The notes beneath the pieces are model-generated. The model searched no databases. It saw only the letters and a program-made list of their open reading frames with translations, and was not told the origin of the DNA. The translations under genes and the position numbers were made by a program. Of a stretch of DNA of 64,000 bases, positions 51,135-62,525 are shown piece by piece. The stretch is from Nitrobacter sp035546855 (GTDB taxonomy: Bacteria > Pseudomonadota > Alphaproteobacteria > Rhizobiales > Xanthobacteraceae): assembly GCA_035546855.1 (NCBI GenBank), contig DASZVY010000045.1:78207-142206 (forward strand), written 5' to 3'. Numbering within the stretch: the stretch's first letter is position 1; the number at the start of each line of letters is the position of its first letter.

Positions 51135-52007
51135 ATGGGCGCGCTCGCGAATCACGCTTTCAGCAAAATGAACGGCGCCGGCAACGAGATCGTCGTGGTC
51201 GATCTGCGTGACCGGCCGGCGGCCGTCACGGCGGATGAGGCGCGTGCCGTCGCAACGCCCGCCGGCGTTCCCTACGACCAGTTGATGGTGCTGCAGCCGC
51301 CGCGCCTTCAGGGCACCGAAGCCTTCATCCGCATCTACAACAACGACGGCTCCGAGGCCAACGCCTGCGGCAACGGCATGCGCTGCGTGGCGCGCCAGGT
51401 GTTCGAGGCCACCGGCAAGACCTCGCTGACGTTCGAGACGCGGGCCGGACTGTTGAACTGCTGGCAGGGCCCCGCGCCCGGTCTCTACACCGTCGACATG
51501 GGGCCGCCGAAGTTCGGCTGGCAGGATATTCCGCTCGCCGAGGAATTTCGCGACACCCGCTACATCGAGTTGCAGATCGGCCCGATTGACGCGCCGATCC
51601 TGCATTCGCCGTCTGTGGTCAGCATGGGCAACCCGCACGCGATCTTCTGGGTCGACGATATCGCCGCCTACGACCTCGCGCGCTTCGGACCGCTCTTGGA
51701 AAATCATCCGATTTTTCCGGAGCGCGCCAACATCACGCTCGCCCATATCGTCGACCGCGACCATATCGAGATGCGGACCTGGGAGCGCGGCGCGGGCATG
51801 ACCAGGGCGTGCGGCTCTGCCGCGTGCGCCACCGCGGTCGCCGCCGCGCGGCTGAAGCGCGCCAATCGCGTGGTCGAGATGACGCTGCCGGGCGGCAGCC
51901 TCACCATCGAATGGCGCGAGCGCGACGGTCACGTGCTGATGACCGGCCCCGCCGTGTTCGAATATGCCGGCACGTTCGATCCGGCGCTGTTCGCGTCGGT
52001 CGTCTGA
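51135..52007 (+). CDS. dapF: Diaminopimelate epimerase
   Basis: A 290-residue cofactor-independent racemase making meso-DAP for lysine and peptidoglycan. Catalytic Cys78 (EANACGNGMRC) and Cys225 (RACGSAAC) are both present, with FSKMNGAGNEIVVVD at the N-terminus and MGNPHAIFWVDD. The start at ATG 51135 is used. Its TGA overlaps the ATG of the next gene by one base. Confidence 0.97.
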   Translation: MGALANHAFSKMNGAGNEIVVVDLRDRPAAVTADEARAVATPAGVPYDQLMVLQPPRLQGTEAFIRIYNNDGSEANACGNGMRCVARQVFEATGKTSLTFETRAGLLNCWQGPAPGLYTVDMGPPKFGWQDIPLAEEFRDTRYIELQIGPIDAPILHSPSVVSMGNPHAIFWVDDIAAYDLARFGPLLENHPIFPERANITLAHIVDRDHIEMRTWERGAGMTRACGSAACATAVAAARLKRANRVVEMTLPGGSLTIEWRERDGHVLMTGPAVFEYAGTFDPALFASVV

Positions 52008-53278
52008 TGTCCGTCGACGTCGTCACCTTCGGCTGCCGTCTCAACGCCTTCGAATCCGAGGTGATCCGGCGCGAGGCCGAGCACGCCGGCATGGCCGATA
52101 CCATCGTCATCAACAGTTGCGCGGTGACCAACGAGGCCGTCGCGCAGGCGCGGCAGTCGATCCGGCGGATGAAGCGCGCCCGACCCGGTGCGCGCATCGT
52201 CGTTACCGGCTGCGCCGCGCAGACCCAGCCCGAAATGTTCGCGGAGATGGCGGAAGTCGATCGCGTCATTGGCAACGACGAGAAGATGGGCGCCGCAGCC
52301 TGGCGCGATGCGCGCGCCGCGCTCAGTGCGGTGCCCGATTTCGGCCTCGCGCGGGAGCACAAGGTCGCGGTGGCCGACATCATGGCGGTGACCGCGATGG
52401 CGCCGCATCTCGTCGAGGGTTTTCAAAGCGGCCTGCCGCGTGCCTTCGTGCAGGTGCAGAACGGCTGCGACCATCGCTGCACCTTCTGCATCATTCCGTT
52501 CGGCCGCGGTAATTCGCGCTCGGTGCCGATGGGCGCGGTGGTCGATCAGGTGCGCGCGCTTGCCGCGGCGGGTCATGCCGAGATCGTACTCACCGGCGTC
52601 GATCTCACGAGTTACGGCGGCGATCTGCCCGGCGCGCCGAAGCTTGGTTTTCTGGTGAAGCAGATCTTGCGGCACGTCCCGGAGCTGAAGCGGCTGCGCA
52701 TCTCGTCGATCGATTCCATCGAGGCCGATCGCGATCTGCTCGACGCCATTGCAGACGACGCGCGGCTGATGCCGCATCTGCATTTGTCGCTGCAGTCCGG
52801 CGACGACATGATCCTGAAGCGGATGAAGCGGCGGCATTCGCGCAGGGACGCGATCGATTTTTGCGCACAGGTGCGCCGACTGCGGCCGGATATTGCGTTC
52901 GGGGCCGACATCATCGCGGGCTTTCCGACCGAGACCGAAGCGATGTTCGAACGTTCGCTCACTCTCGTCGCGGACTGCGACCTGACCTTCCTGCACGTGT
53001 TTCCCTATTCGCCGCGTCCGGGGACGCCGGCGGCGCGGATGCCGCAGCTTGCGGGTGCCACAATCAAGGATCGGGCAAGGCGATTGCGCGCAGAGGGCGG
53101 AGCGGCATTGAGGCAGCGACTTGAGTCGGAACTTGGCAAGACCCGCAACGTCTTGATCGAAAGCGCGACGCAGGGCCGTACTGAACATTTCGTGCCGGTG
53201 GCGATTGCGGGCGGCGTGCCGGGCACGGTGCGAACGCTTGTCATGACGGGGCACGACGGCGCTCGGCTGTGGGTTTGA
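52007..53278 (+). CDS. mtaB: tRNA t6A37 methylthiotransferase (MtaB-type)
   Basis: A 423-residue radical SAM methylthiotransferase of the MiaB/MtaB family, which makes ms2t6A37 in tRNA. The N-terminal cluster ligands are C10 (FGCRLN), C38 (NSCAVT) and C69 (TGCAAQ). The radical SAM Cys are C154, C158 and C161 (CDHRCTFC). GFPTETEAMFERSL and the C-terminal TRAM-like part (TEHFVPVAIAGG) follow. The G-C-R-L-N start is typical of MtaB, not MiaB. Overlaps dapF by one base (TGATG), so coupled. Confidence 0.93.
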   Translation: MSVDVVTFGCRLNAFESEVIRREAEHAGMADTIVINSCAVTNEAVAQARQSIRRMKRARPGARIVVTGCAAQTQPEMFAEMAEVDRVIGNDEKMGAAAWRDARAALSAVPDFGLAREHKVAVADIMAVTAMAPHLVEGFQSGLPRAFVQVQNGCDHRCTFCIIPFGRGNSRSVPMGAVVDQVRALAAAGHAEIVLTGVDLTSYGGDLPGAPKLGFLVKQILRHVPELKRLRISSIDSIEADRDLLDAIADDARLMPHLHLSLQSGDDMILKRMKRRHSRRDAIDFCAQVRRLRPDIAFGADIIAGFPTETEAMFERSLTLVADCDLTFLHVFPYSPRPGTPAARMPQLAGATIKDRARRLRAEGGAALRQRLESELGKTRNVLIESATQGRTEHFVPVAIAGGVPGTVRTLVMTGHDGARLWV

Positions 53279-53279
53279 G

Positions 53280-53377
53280 CGTCATGCCCGCGAAGGCGGG
53301 CATCCAGTAGCAGCCAACCTATTTTTGAATCGAAGGCGTTGCGGCGTACAGGATCATCCGCTTTCGCGGATGATGAC
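53280..53377. repeat. Dispersed palindromic repeat, family C copy 2
   Basis: CGTCATGCCCGCGAAGGCGG and CATCCAGTA begin it; it ends GATCATCCGCTTTCGCGGATG followed by ATGAC. It lies just after the mtaB stop, between convergent genes. Confidence 0.85.
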
Positions 53378-53395
53378 TGGCCATAGAAGGCGTTG

Positions 53396-54130
53396 TTACG
53401 CTTCGTTCCACCCGCACGCCTTGAGCCGCTCGCGCAGATGGTCCGGTATCGGAGCCGTCACGACAACGGGCGGCTTGTTCCTCGACAGCGGAATCACGAC
53501 TTCCCGCGCATGCAGGTGCAGGCTCGGCGCGCCGGCGCGCGGGACATATGGTTCATCGCGCAGGCGGCGTAAACTTGCCTGCGTGCCGTAGATGTTGTCG
53601 CCGACGATCGGCCAGCCCATCGCCACGCAATGCACGCGCAACTGGTGCGTGCGCCCGGTGATCGGCTCCAGCGCGAGCCAGGCGAGGCCGTTCCCCCGCC
53701 CCATCACTTTCCACGCGGTCGTCGAGGGCAGTCCGTTCGGATCGGGCTTCTGCCACCAGCCGCGCTCCGCGTTGAGCCGGCCGAGCGGAATGTCGATGGT
53801 GCCTTCGTCCTCCACAGGGCCGCCTTCCACCACCGCCCAGTAGGTCTTGGAGATTTTGTTATGCTTGAACAGCAGGCCGAGCGAGGCGGTCGCCTTGCGG
53901 TGGCGTCCCAGCACGAGACAGCCGGAAGTGTCGCGGTCGAGCCGATGGGCCAGCACCGGCGGCCGCGGCAGGCCGAACCGCAGCGCATCGAACGAGGCCT
54001 CGAGATTGGCGCCGCCCTTGGGGCCGCGATGCACGGGGATGCCGGCCGGCTTGTCGATCACGAGCATCAGCCCGTCGCGATGGAGCACGCGGGCCTGGAT
54101 GTCCTTTGCGGTCGGTTGGGGAGTGTCCAT
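53396..54130 (-). CDS. RluA-family pseudouridine synthase
   Basis: A 244-residue RNA pseudouridine synthase. The catalytic Asp is D65 in HRLDRDTSG. LHRDGLMLVIDKPAGIPVH and GLAWLALEPITGRTHQLRVHCVAMGWPIVGDNIYG are the usual flanking motifs. There is no S4 domain, so it resembles the short RluA/RluD-like forms. The target base (23S rRNA or tRNA) cannot be told from the sequence. Confidence 0.92.
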   Translation of the reverse strand: MDTPQPTAKDIQARVLHRDGLMLVIDKPAGIPVHRGPKGGANLEASFDALRFGLPRPPVLAHRLDRDTSGCLVLGRHRKATASLGLLFKHNKISKTYWAVVEGGPVEDEGTIDIPLGRLNAERGWWQKPDPNGLPSTTAWKVMGRGNGLAWLALEPITGRTHQLRVHCVAMGWPIVGDNIYGTQASLRRLRDEPYVPRAGAPSLHLHAREVVIPLSRNKPPVVVTAPIPDHLRERLKACGWNEA

Positions 54131-54149
54131 GAGTCACTTTAATCTGATT

Positions 54150-54200
54150 GCGGCATGATCTTATCCGAAAACCGGCATCTGCTTTTCGGGATCATGCCGC
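54150..54200. repeat. Dispersed inverted repeat, family D
   Basis: GCGGCATGATC (54150-54160) with TTATCCGAAAA, and TTTTCGGGATCATGCCGC to 54200, form one imperfect stem around CCGGCATCTGC. It is of a kind seen in many copies in Bradyrhizobium and relatives, recalled by pattern, not searched. It lies between the pseudouridine synthase and ftsY. Confidence 0.75.
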
Positions 54201-54245
54201 GCAAGTCTTTCGCTCGCAGGCCGAAACGGCTAACACACCTCCACA

Positions 54246-55193
54246 ATGAACGACAGCACGGACGACAAACCGAAACTGAGCTGGTGGCGCCGGCTCTCCA
54301 GCGGCCTGAAGCGAACCTCGAGTTCGCTCGGAGGCGCCGTGGCCGATCTCGTCACCAAGCGCAAGCTCGACCGCGCCATGCTCGAGGATATCGAGGACGT
54401 GCTGCTGCGCGCCGACCTCGGAACCGAAGTGGCGGCCAGGATCGCAGCCGCGGTCGGCGAGGGGCGCTACGACAAGGCGATCTCCGCCGATGACGTCAAG
54501 AACGTGGTGGCGGCCGAGGTCGGCAAGGTGCTGGCGCCGGTGGCGCAGCCGCTGGTGATCGACCCGGCGCGGAAGCCCTTCGTCATCCTGGTGGTCGGCG
54601 TCAACGGCTCGGGCAAGACCACCACCATCGGCAAGCTTGCGGCAAAATTCTCCGCCGAGGGCCGCAAGGTGATGATGGCGGCGGGCGATACGTTCCGCGC
54701 CGCGGCCATCGAGCAGTTGAAGGTGTGGGGCGAGCGCACCGGCGCGCCGGTCGTCGCGGGCGCGCAGGGATCGGATTCGGCGAGCCTCGCCTTCAACGCG
54801 CTGACAGCCGCGCGTGACGACAAGCGCGACGTGCTGCTGATCGACACCGCCGGCCGGCTGCAGAACAAGGCCGAGCTGATGAACGAGCTCGAAAAGGTCG
54901 TTCGCGTTATCAAGAAGGTCGATGCGTCCGCGCCGCACGCGGTACTGCTGGTGCTCGATGCCACCGTCGGGCAGAACGCGCTGTCGCAGGTCGAGGCGTT
55001 CCATCGCACCGCAGGGGTCACCGGCCTCGTCATGACCAAGCTTGACGGCACCGCCCGCGGCGGCATCCTTGTGGCACTGTCGGCAAAATATAAATTGCCG
55101 GTACATTTCATCGGCGTCGGCGAGGGCGTCGACGACCTCGCGCCGTTTACCGCGACGGATTTTGCCAGGGCGATCGCGGGAATTGAAACTTAG
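54246..55193 (+). CDS. ftsY: Signal recognition particle receptor
   Basis: A 315-residue SRP receptor GTPase. The NG domains contain VVGVNGSGKTTTIGKLAAKF, DTAGRLQNKAELMNEL and VMTKLDGTARGG. The N-terminal acidic A domain of E. coli FtsY is missing; only a short Lys/Ser/Trp-rich start (LSWWRRLSSGLKRTSSSLG) precedes the N domain, which may bind the membrane directly. Partner of Ffh at 45612. Confidence 0.96.
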   Translation: MNDSTDDKPKLSWWRRLSSGLKRTSSSLGGAVADLVTKRKLDRAMLEDIEDVLLRADLGTEVAARIAAAVGEGRYDKAISADDVKNVVAAEVGKVLAPVAQPLVIDPARKPFVILVVGVNGSGKTTTIGKLAAKFSAEGRKVMMAAGDTFRAAAIEQLKVWGERTGAPVVAGAQGSDSASLAFNALTAARDDKRDVLLIDTAGRLQNKAELMNELEKVVRVIKKVDASAPHAVLLVLDATVGQNALSQVEAFHRTAGVTGLVMTKLDGTARGGILVALSAKYKLPVHFIGVGEGVDDLAPFTATDFARAIAGIET

Positions 55194-55196
55194 TTT

Positions 55197-55294
55197 GTCA
55201 TGCCCGCGCAAGCGGGCATCCAGTACGCCGGAACGTTGGCGAGAAATCGAAGCTGTTCGGAATACTGGATCATCCGCCTTCGCGGATGATGACG
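55197..55294. repeat. Dispersed palindromic repeat, family C copy 3
   Basis: GTCATGCCCGCGCAAGCGGG and CATCCAGTA begin it; it ends GATCATCCGCCTTCGCGGATG followed by ATGACG. It fills the gap between ftsY and yciB. Confidence 0.85.
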
Positions 55295-55311
55295 GCAAGA
55301 CAGGTAGGATC

Positions 55312-55914
55312 ATGGACAAGACCCAACCACACCCGCTGTTCAAGCTGGCGACCGAGCTCGGGCCGCTGCTGGTGTTCTTCGCCGCCAACGCGAAATTCCA
55401 CCTGTTCGTCGCCACCGGCGCTTTCATGGTTGCAGTGGTCGTGGCGATGGTCGCGTCCTATGTGGTGACGCGGCGTGTCCCGCTGATGGCGCTGGTGACC
55501 GGCATCATCGTCATCGTGTTCGGAACGCTGACGCTCGTGCTGCACGACGAGACTTTCATCAAGGTGAAGCCGACCATTATCTACGGACTGTTCGCGGCTG
55601 TGCTCGGTGGCGGGCTTTTGTTCGGCCGCTCCTTCATCGCCGTCATGTTCGATCAGGTCTTTAACCTGACGCCGGAAGGCTGGCGGTTGCTGACGATCCG
55701 CTGGGCGCTGTTCTTTGCGGGCATGGCGGTGCTGAACGAGATCATCTGGCGCACCCAGAGCACCGATTTCTGGGTCGCGTTCAAGGCGTTCGGCGTGATC
55801 CCGCTGACCATGATTTTCGCGGTCGCGCAGATGCCGCTGACCAGGCGCTATCATCTGGAGCCGGTGTCGCTTGAGGCAAGCGAAGCCAGTGAGGGCGACA
55901 TCACCACCAAATAA
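55312..55914 (+). CDS. yciB: Septation/intracellular septation protein A-like (YciB/IspZ)
   Basis: A 200-residue membrane protein with five to six transmembrane helices. It has KLATELGPLLVFFAANAKFHLFVATGAFMVAVVVAM, DETFIKVKPTIIYGLFAAVLGGGLLFG, LTPEGWRLLTIRWALFFAGMAVLNE and WVAFKAFGVIPLTMIFAVAQMPL, all YciB family markers. The start at ATG 55312 follows AGGTAGGATC. It may share a transcript with ftsY across the repeat. Confidence 0.92.
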   Translation: MDKTQPHPLFKLATELGPLLVFFAANAKFHLFVATGAFMVAVVVAMVASYVVTRRVPLMALVTGIIVIVFGTLTLVLHDETFIKVKPTIIYGLFAAVLGGGLLFGRSFIAVMFDQVFNLTPEGWRLLTIRWALFFAGMAVLNEIIWRTQSTDFWVAFKAFGVIPLTMIFAVAQMPLTRRYHLEPVSLEASEASEGDITTK

Positions 55915-55917
55915 AAA

Positions 55918-55948
55918 GCACCGGCGCGGATGCGCCGATGCGTCTTTT
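55918..55948. terminator. Probable rho-independent terminator after yciB
   Basis: CGGCGC (55922-55927) pairs with GCGCCG (55932-55937) around GGAT, extended by GCA/TGC, and is followed by TCTTTT. It lies between the convergent yciB and HhH genes. Confidence 0.55.
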
Positions 55949-55968
55949 GGAATCGCGCAAGTGGCCTT

Positions 55969-56328
55969 TTACTTCGGCTGCGAGGCGATGATCTGGTCAG
56001 CGATCTTCTTGTAGGTCGCCTCGGGCAGGATCCCCTTCGACACGAGCTGGTCCTTCTTCGCGTAGGGGCGTCCGGCGATGATCTTGTCCGAATACTTGTC
56101 GCCGATGCCCTTGAAGGCCATCAACTGATCCTTGGTCGCGGTGTTGATGTCGAGCTTGGCGGCATCCGATTTCGCAGGAGCCATCTTGCCGGCCGAAGCC
56201 TTCGGCGCCGGGGCCATCTTGTCGGATTTGGCGGCGGGTTGCGGCGTCTGGGCCATGGACGGCGCGGAAGCGATCAAACCAAAAGCAAGGGCGGCAGCGG
56301 TCAAAGAAGCAAGTGTCAATCGACGCAT
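55969..56328 (-). CDS. Exported helix-hairpin-helix (ComEA-like) protein
   Basis: A 119-residue protein: signal peptide about 1-26 (...SAPSMAQ), an Ala/Pro/Lys linker (KMAPAPKASAGKMAPAKSD), then a helix-hairpin-helix module, LDINTATKDQLMAFKGIGDKYSDKIIAGRPYAKKDQLVSKGILPEATYKKIADQI, with the ComEA-type INTAT and GIG elements. The start at ATG 56328 follows GGAGGGA. It could bind DNA in the periplasm, but no other competence gene is near. Confidence 0.88.
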   Translation of the reverse strand: MRRLTLASLTAAALAFGLIASAPSMAQTPQPAAKSDKMAPAPKASAGKMAPAKSDAAKLDINTATKDQLMAFKGIGDKYSDKIIAGRPYAKKDQLVSKGILPEATYKKIADQIIASQPK

Positions 56329-56431
56329 AGGGTGTCCCTCCAAGGACGGTTTGCAAACGCGTCAACGCTAGCTGTGAATTTGCGGCGGCGCCATGGCCGC
56401 AACATGAACGGCGGATAAAAGCGCGGAAAAA

Positions 56432-57031
56432 TTATGACCCCGCCTTCAGCGCCTTGTCGATCTCGGGCCGCAGCACGGTATCGATATTGTCCGGCGTGAT
56501 CGGCCCCACCAGCTTGTAGGCGATGCGGCCGTCGCGCCCCACGATGAACGTCTCGGGCACGCCATAGACGCCCCATTCGATCGCGGCGCGGCCGTTGGTA
56601 TCGGCGCCCACCATGTCGAACGGGTTGCCGTAGCGGCCGAGGAAGCGGCGGGCGTTGTCGGCCGCATCCTTGTAGTTGATGCCGACGAGTTGCAGGCGGC
56701 GATCTTTCGCGAGCACGTCGAGCAGCGGCGCCTCCTCGTGGCAGGGGATGCACCACGACGCCCAAACGTTGACGAGGCTGACCTTGCCGCCGAACATCGC
56801 GGGATCGAGTCCCGGCACGGGCATGCCGTTGCTGACGAGGTCCGGCAGCGGCGGCAGCGCGGTGCGGGGCGCCTCATGGCCGATCAGCGCCGACGGAATC
56901 CGCGACGGGTCGCCATTGCCGAGCCCGAACCAGAACAGCGCGGCGAGACCTGCGAAGACGACGAGCGGCAGAGCCAGCAGCCAGGGCCGGCGGCGTTGCG
57001 GCAGGTCGGCGGGAGTGACGGGCTCGCTCAT
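56432..57031 (-). CDS. ccmG: Thiol:disulfide interchange protein CcmG/CycY
   Basis: A 199-residue membrane-anchored thioredoxin-like protein reducing apocytochrome c for heme attachment. One N-terminal transmembrane helix (about 17-37) and the active site Cys94-I-P-Cys97 (VWASWCIPCHEEAP) are present, with GVYGVPETFIVGRDGRI. Its ATG overlaps the ccmD stop by four bases. Last gene of the ccm cluster on this strand. Confidence 0.95.
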   Translation of the reverse strand: MSEPVTPADLPQRRRPWLLALPLVVFAGLAALFWFGLGNGDPSRIPSALIGHEAPRTALPPLPDLVSNGMPVPGLDPAMFGGKVSLVNVWASWCIPCHEEAPLLDVLAKDRRLQLVGINYKDAADNARRFLGRYGNPFDMVGADTNGRAAIEWGVYGVPETFIVGRDGRIAYKLVGPITPDNIDTVLRPEIDKALKAGS

Positions 57032-57210
57032 GACAGATCGGTCGCGCTGCGGCCGGAGCGGCGGGTCGTGCCGGCGGCCTCGAGATCACGCAGCCGCTTT
57101 TTCTGGCGGCGGTAATCGGTCATCACCCAGGCGATCAGCGCCGCGACCACGATCGCGACGGCCGCATAGGATGTCACGATGAACGAGGCGTAGGGACCGA
57201 GCGGCGTCAT
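57028..57210 (-). CDS. ccmD: Heme exporter protein CcmD
   Basis: A 60-residue protein with one transmembrane helix (MTPLGPYASFIVTSYAAVAIVVAALIAWVMTDYRRQKKRLRDLE), the standard layout of CcmD, with a basic cytoplasmic tail. It overlaps ccmC and ccmG by four bases at each side, so translational coupling is expected. It assists release of holo-CcmE. Confidence 0.9.
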   Translation of the reverse strand: MTPLGPYASFIVTSYAAVAIVVAALIAWVMTDYRRQKKRLRDLEAAGTTRRSGRSATDLS

Positions 57211-57944
57211 GCGCGGTCCTGCGGCCTGCCGGCCTGCAGCATCTGCAGCGTCCGCACCCGGCGGCGCAGGATTTCATTGCGCATCGCCGCGATGTGCAGG
57301 GTGAGGAACAGCAGGGTGAAGCCGACCGCCATCACCAGCAGCGGAATCAGGAAGGCGCGGTCGAGCGTCGGGCCTCCCATGCGGAACACCGATTCGCCCT
57401 GGTGCAGCGTGTTCCACCAGTCGACCGAGAACTTGATGATGGGAATGTTGATTGCGCCGACCAGCGTCAGCACGGCGGCGGCGCGCGCCGCGCGCGAGGG
57501 ATCGTCGACAGCGCGCCACAACGCCATCAGGCCGAGATACATCAGGAACAGGATCAGCACCGAGGTCAGCCGCGCGTCCCATTCCCAGTAGGTGCCCCAC
57601 ATCGGCCGGCCCCACAGCGATCCCGTCACCAGTGCGAGGAAGGTAAAGGCGGCGCCGATCGGCGCGGCGGTCTTCTGCGCAACATCGGCCAGCGGATGCC
57701 GCCACACCAGCGTGCCCAGCGCCGCGACGCTCATGATGCTCCAGACGAACATCGACAGCCACGCATTGGGCACGTGGATGAACATGATCTTCACCGTCGC
57801 GCCCTGCTGATAGTCGTCCGGCGCGGTCGCGGACTGATAGAGGCCGATCGCGAGCACGATCGCCGTCGCCGCCACCAGCCACGGCAGGATGCGGCTTGCG
57901 AGCGCGAGAAAACGGGACGGGTTGGCGAGATCGATCAGCGTCAT
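57207..57944 (-). CDS. ccmC: Heme exporter/handling protein CcmC
   Basis: A 245-residue protein with six transmembrane helices and the tryptophan-rich heme-handling motif W-G-x-x-W-x-W-D (RPMWGTYWEWDARLTSVLILF). The periplasmic His of VKIMFIHVPNAWLSM and of WWNTLHQGESVF are likely heme ligands. The start at ATG 57944 follows AGGGATG; a longer frame to 58181 runs into the ccmB 3' end and is not used. Confidence 0.96.
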   Translation of the reverse strand: MTLIDLANPSRFLALASRILPWLVAATAIVLAIGLYQSATAPDDYQQGATVKIMFIHVPNAWLSMFVWSIMSVAALGTLVWRHPLADVAQKTAAPIGAAFTFLALVTGSLWGRPMWGTYWEWDARLTSVLILFLMYLGLMALWRAVDDPSRAARAAAVLTLVGAINIPIIKFSVDWWNTLHQGESVFRMGGPTLDRAFLIPLLVMAVGFTLLFLTLHIAAMRNEILRRRVRTLQMLQAGRPQDRA

Positions 57945-58038
57945 GGCATCCCTGATAGTCGCCGCAGCCGCGGCAGGCAATGCGGCATCGGACGCGGTTT
58001 TCCGCTTCCGCAAGAGTTGATCGGAGGCGCGAATCCCA

Positions 58039-58707
58039 TCAGTCGAGTCCCTGCCGCAGACTCGCCGCCGCCGCAAACGGGCCGATGACGAGGCTTGCGA
58101 GCGAGAGCGCGCACAGAATCGAGAACGGCGTGCCAAATGACGCAGGCCCCGTGATGGCGGCCTGCGATGCCGCAACACCAAAGATCAGGACCGGTATCGA
58201 CAGCGGCAGCACCAGCACCGCGAGCAGCAAGCCGCCACGCCGCAGGGTGACGGCGAGCGCCGCGCCGATCATGCCGGTGAAGGTGAGCGCGGGCGTTCCC
58301 GCGAGCAGGGTCAGCGCCACGGCGCCCGTCGCCGCGCCGTCGAGATTGAGCAACAGGCCAAGCACTGGCGTTGCAACGATCAGCGGCAATCCGGCCGCCA
58401 GCCAGTGCGCCAACGCCTTGGCCGCGCAGGCGAGTTCCAGCGGCGTGCGGCTCATCAGGATCAGGTCGAGCGCGCCGTCCTCGTGGTCGGCCATGAACAG
58501 GCGGTCGAGAGTCAGCAGGCTCGCAAGCAGCGCGCCGAGCCAGAGGATCGCGGGTCCGAGTTTTTTCAGCAGCGCGAGGTCCGGCCCGACCGCGAACGGC
58601 ATCAGCACCACGACGGTGAGGAAGAACAGCACGCCGATCAGCGCGCCGCCGCCGACGCGCAGCGCGACGCGGACATCCCGGCGAATGAGCGCGGCGAGGG
58701 CGGTCAT
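58039..58707 (-). CDS. ccmB: Heme exporter protein CcmB
   Basis: A 222-residue ABC permease with six transmembrane helices. It has LIRRDVRVALRVGGGALIGVLFFLTVVVLMPFAVGPD, DRLFMADHEDGALDLILMSRTPLELACAAKALAHWL and TLRRGGLLLAVLVLPLSIPVLIFGV, typical of CcmB. It works with CcmA in the CcmABCD complex. The start is at ATG 58707. Confidence 0.95.
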   Translation of the reverse strand: MTALAALIRRDVRVALRVGGGALIGVLFFLTVVVLMPFAVGPDLALLKKLGPAILWLGALLASLLTLDRLFMADHEDGALDLILMSRTPLELACAAKALAHWLAAGLPLIVATPVLGLLLNLDGAATGAVALTLLAGTPALTFTGMIGAALAVTLRRGGLLLAVLVLPLSIPVLIFGVAASQAAITGPASFGTPFSILCALSLASLVIGPFAAAASLRQGLD

Positions 58708-58827
58708 GATGAGCGTCGCCTCGTTTCGTGACGAGTTATTTCGCCCGAAGCAGGCCGCACGCACAAACTGCTCCCTCCAAGGGGGGAGGGAACAGAAAGC
58801 ATCGATGCTGTCGGAATCGACGTCGGT

Positions 58828-59433
58828 TTATTCACCCACCCCTCCGATCCGCAGTTCCCGCGCGGCGATGTCGAGCGGCGCGTGGGTGGCGGCCAGAATG
58901 ATGCCGCCGCCCGCGAGATGGCGGCTCATGATCGCGGCGAAAGCCGTTTGGCCGTCGGAGTCCAACGCCGACGTGGGCTCGTCGAGCAGCCAGACCGGAC
59001 GTTTCACGGCGATCAGCCGGGCGATCGACAATCGCCGCCGCTGGCCCGCCGACAAGTAGGCGGCCGGCAGATGCGCGATATGGTCGAGCCCGACCGCCGC
59101 AAGCGCGCCGCCGGCCCCGGCCTCGCCGCCGCCGAGGAAATCGCGCCAGAACGCCAGATTTTCCGTCACGCTCAGCGCCGGCTTCAGGGCGTCGCGATGG
59201 CCGAGATAATGCGCCTGTTCCGCGAGGGTCAGGTCGGCCTCGCCGCCGTCGAGGTCGACCGTTCCACCCGCGAGCGCGAGCAGCCCGGCGATCATCCGCA
59301 GCAGGGAGGTTTTCCCGACCCCGTTGGGACCTGTCACCGCCACCGCCTCACCGGCGGAAGCCTCCAGGTCGAGACCGGCGAAGATCTCCCGTCCGCCCCG
59401 CACGCACCGCAAGCCGCGCCCCAAAAGCTTCAT
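58828..59433 (-). CDS. ccmA: Heme exporter ATP-binding protein CcmA
   Basis: A 201-residue ABC ATPase: Walker A GPNGVGKTSLLR, signature LSAGQRRRLSIARL, Walker B VWLLDEPTSALD, and the H-loop ATHAPLDIA. It powers release of CcmE with heme. The start at ATG 59433 (MKLLGRGLRC) is chosen over a longer frame. It is 120 bases upstream of ccmB. Confidence 0.95.
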   Translation of the reverse strand: MKLLGRGLRCVRGGREIFAGLDLEASAGEAVAVTGPNGVGKTSLLRMIAGLLALAGGTVDLDGGEADLTLAEQAHYLGHRDALKPALSVTENLAFWRDFLGGGEAGAGGALAAVGLDHIAHLPAAYLSAGQRRRLSIARLIAVKRPVWLLDEPTSALDSDGQTAFAAIMSRHLAGGGIILAATHAPLDIAARELRIGGVGE

Positions 59434-59666
59434 CGTAATCCTGTATGGCGCAGGTTGCCGTGGGGCTCCTGTGCATGGCTTGGTAACGAGTTGCCAGCTT
59501 CGTCGGCGTGGTGGACAGTCTGGAAAGATTCTATAAAACCGGAACTTGATGCAGCACAAAATGCGCCGCAACGAAACCCGCGAGCTGGGCTCGCGTGCGG
59601 TGTTTTGGTACCTTTAGGGTCCGTCCCGAACGGGTGCCTCCAACTCTTTGGATCGGGATTCCTCAC

Positions 59667-62384
<2,718 letters not shown>

Positions 62385-62425
62385 GCTGGCAATGGCCTCA
62401 CTGCGAATTGAGTGGCAGGTGAACG

Positions 62426-62453
62426 GAAGGCGGCCTATGAAAAGGCCGCCTTC
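62426..62453 (+). terminator. Hairpin after acnA, probable terminator
   Basis: Perfect 11-bp arms GAAGGCGGCCT (62426-62436) and AGGCCGCCTTC (62443-62453) enclose ATGAAA. It lacks a clear T run, so it could also serve as an mRNA-protecting stem. It lies 42 bases after the acnA stop. Confidence 0.6.
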
Positions 62454-62525
62454 GCACGTTCGGAGGCTTGTCTTTCTTAACCACGCCGGCGCACGGCGTG
62501 TCGCGATTTCGGTGTGGCCCTGACG

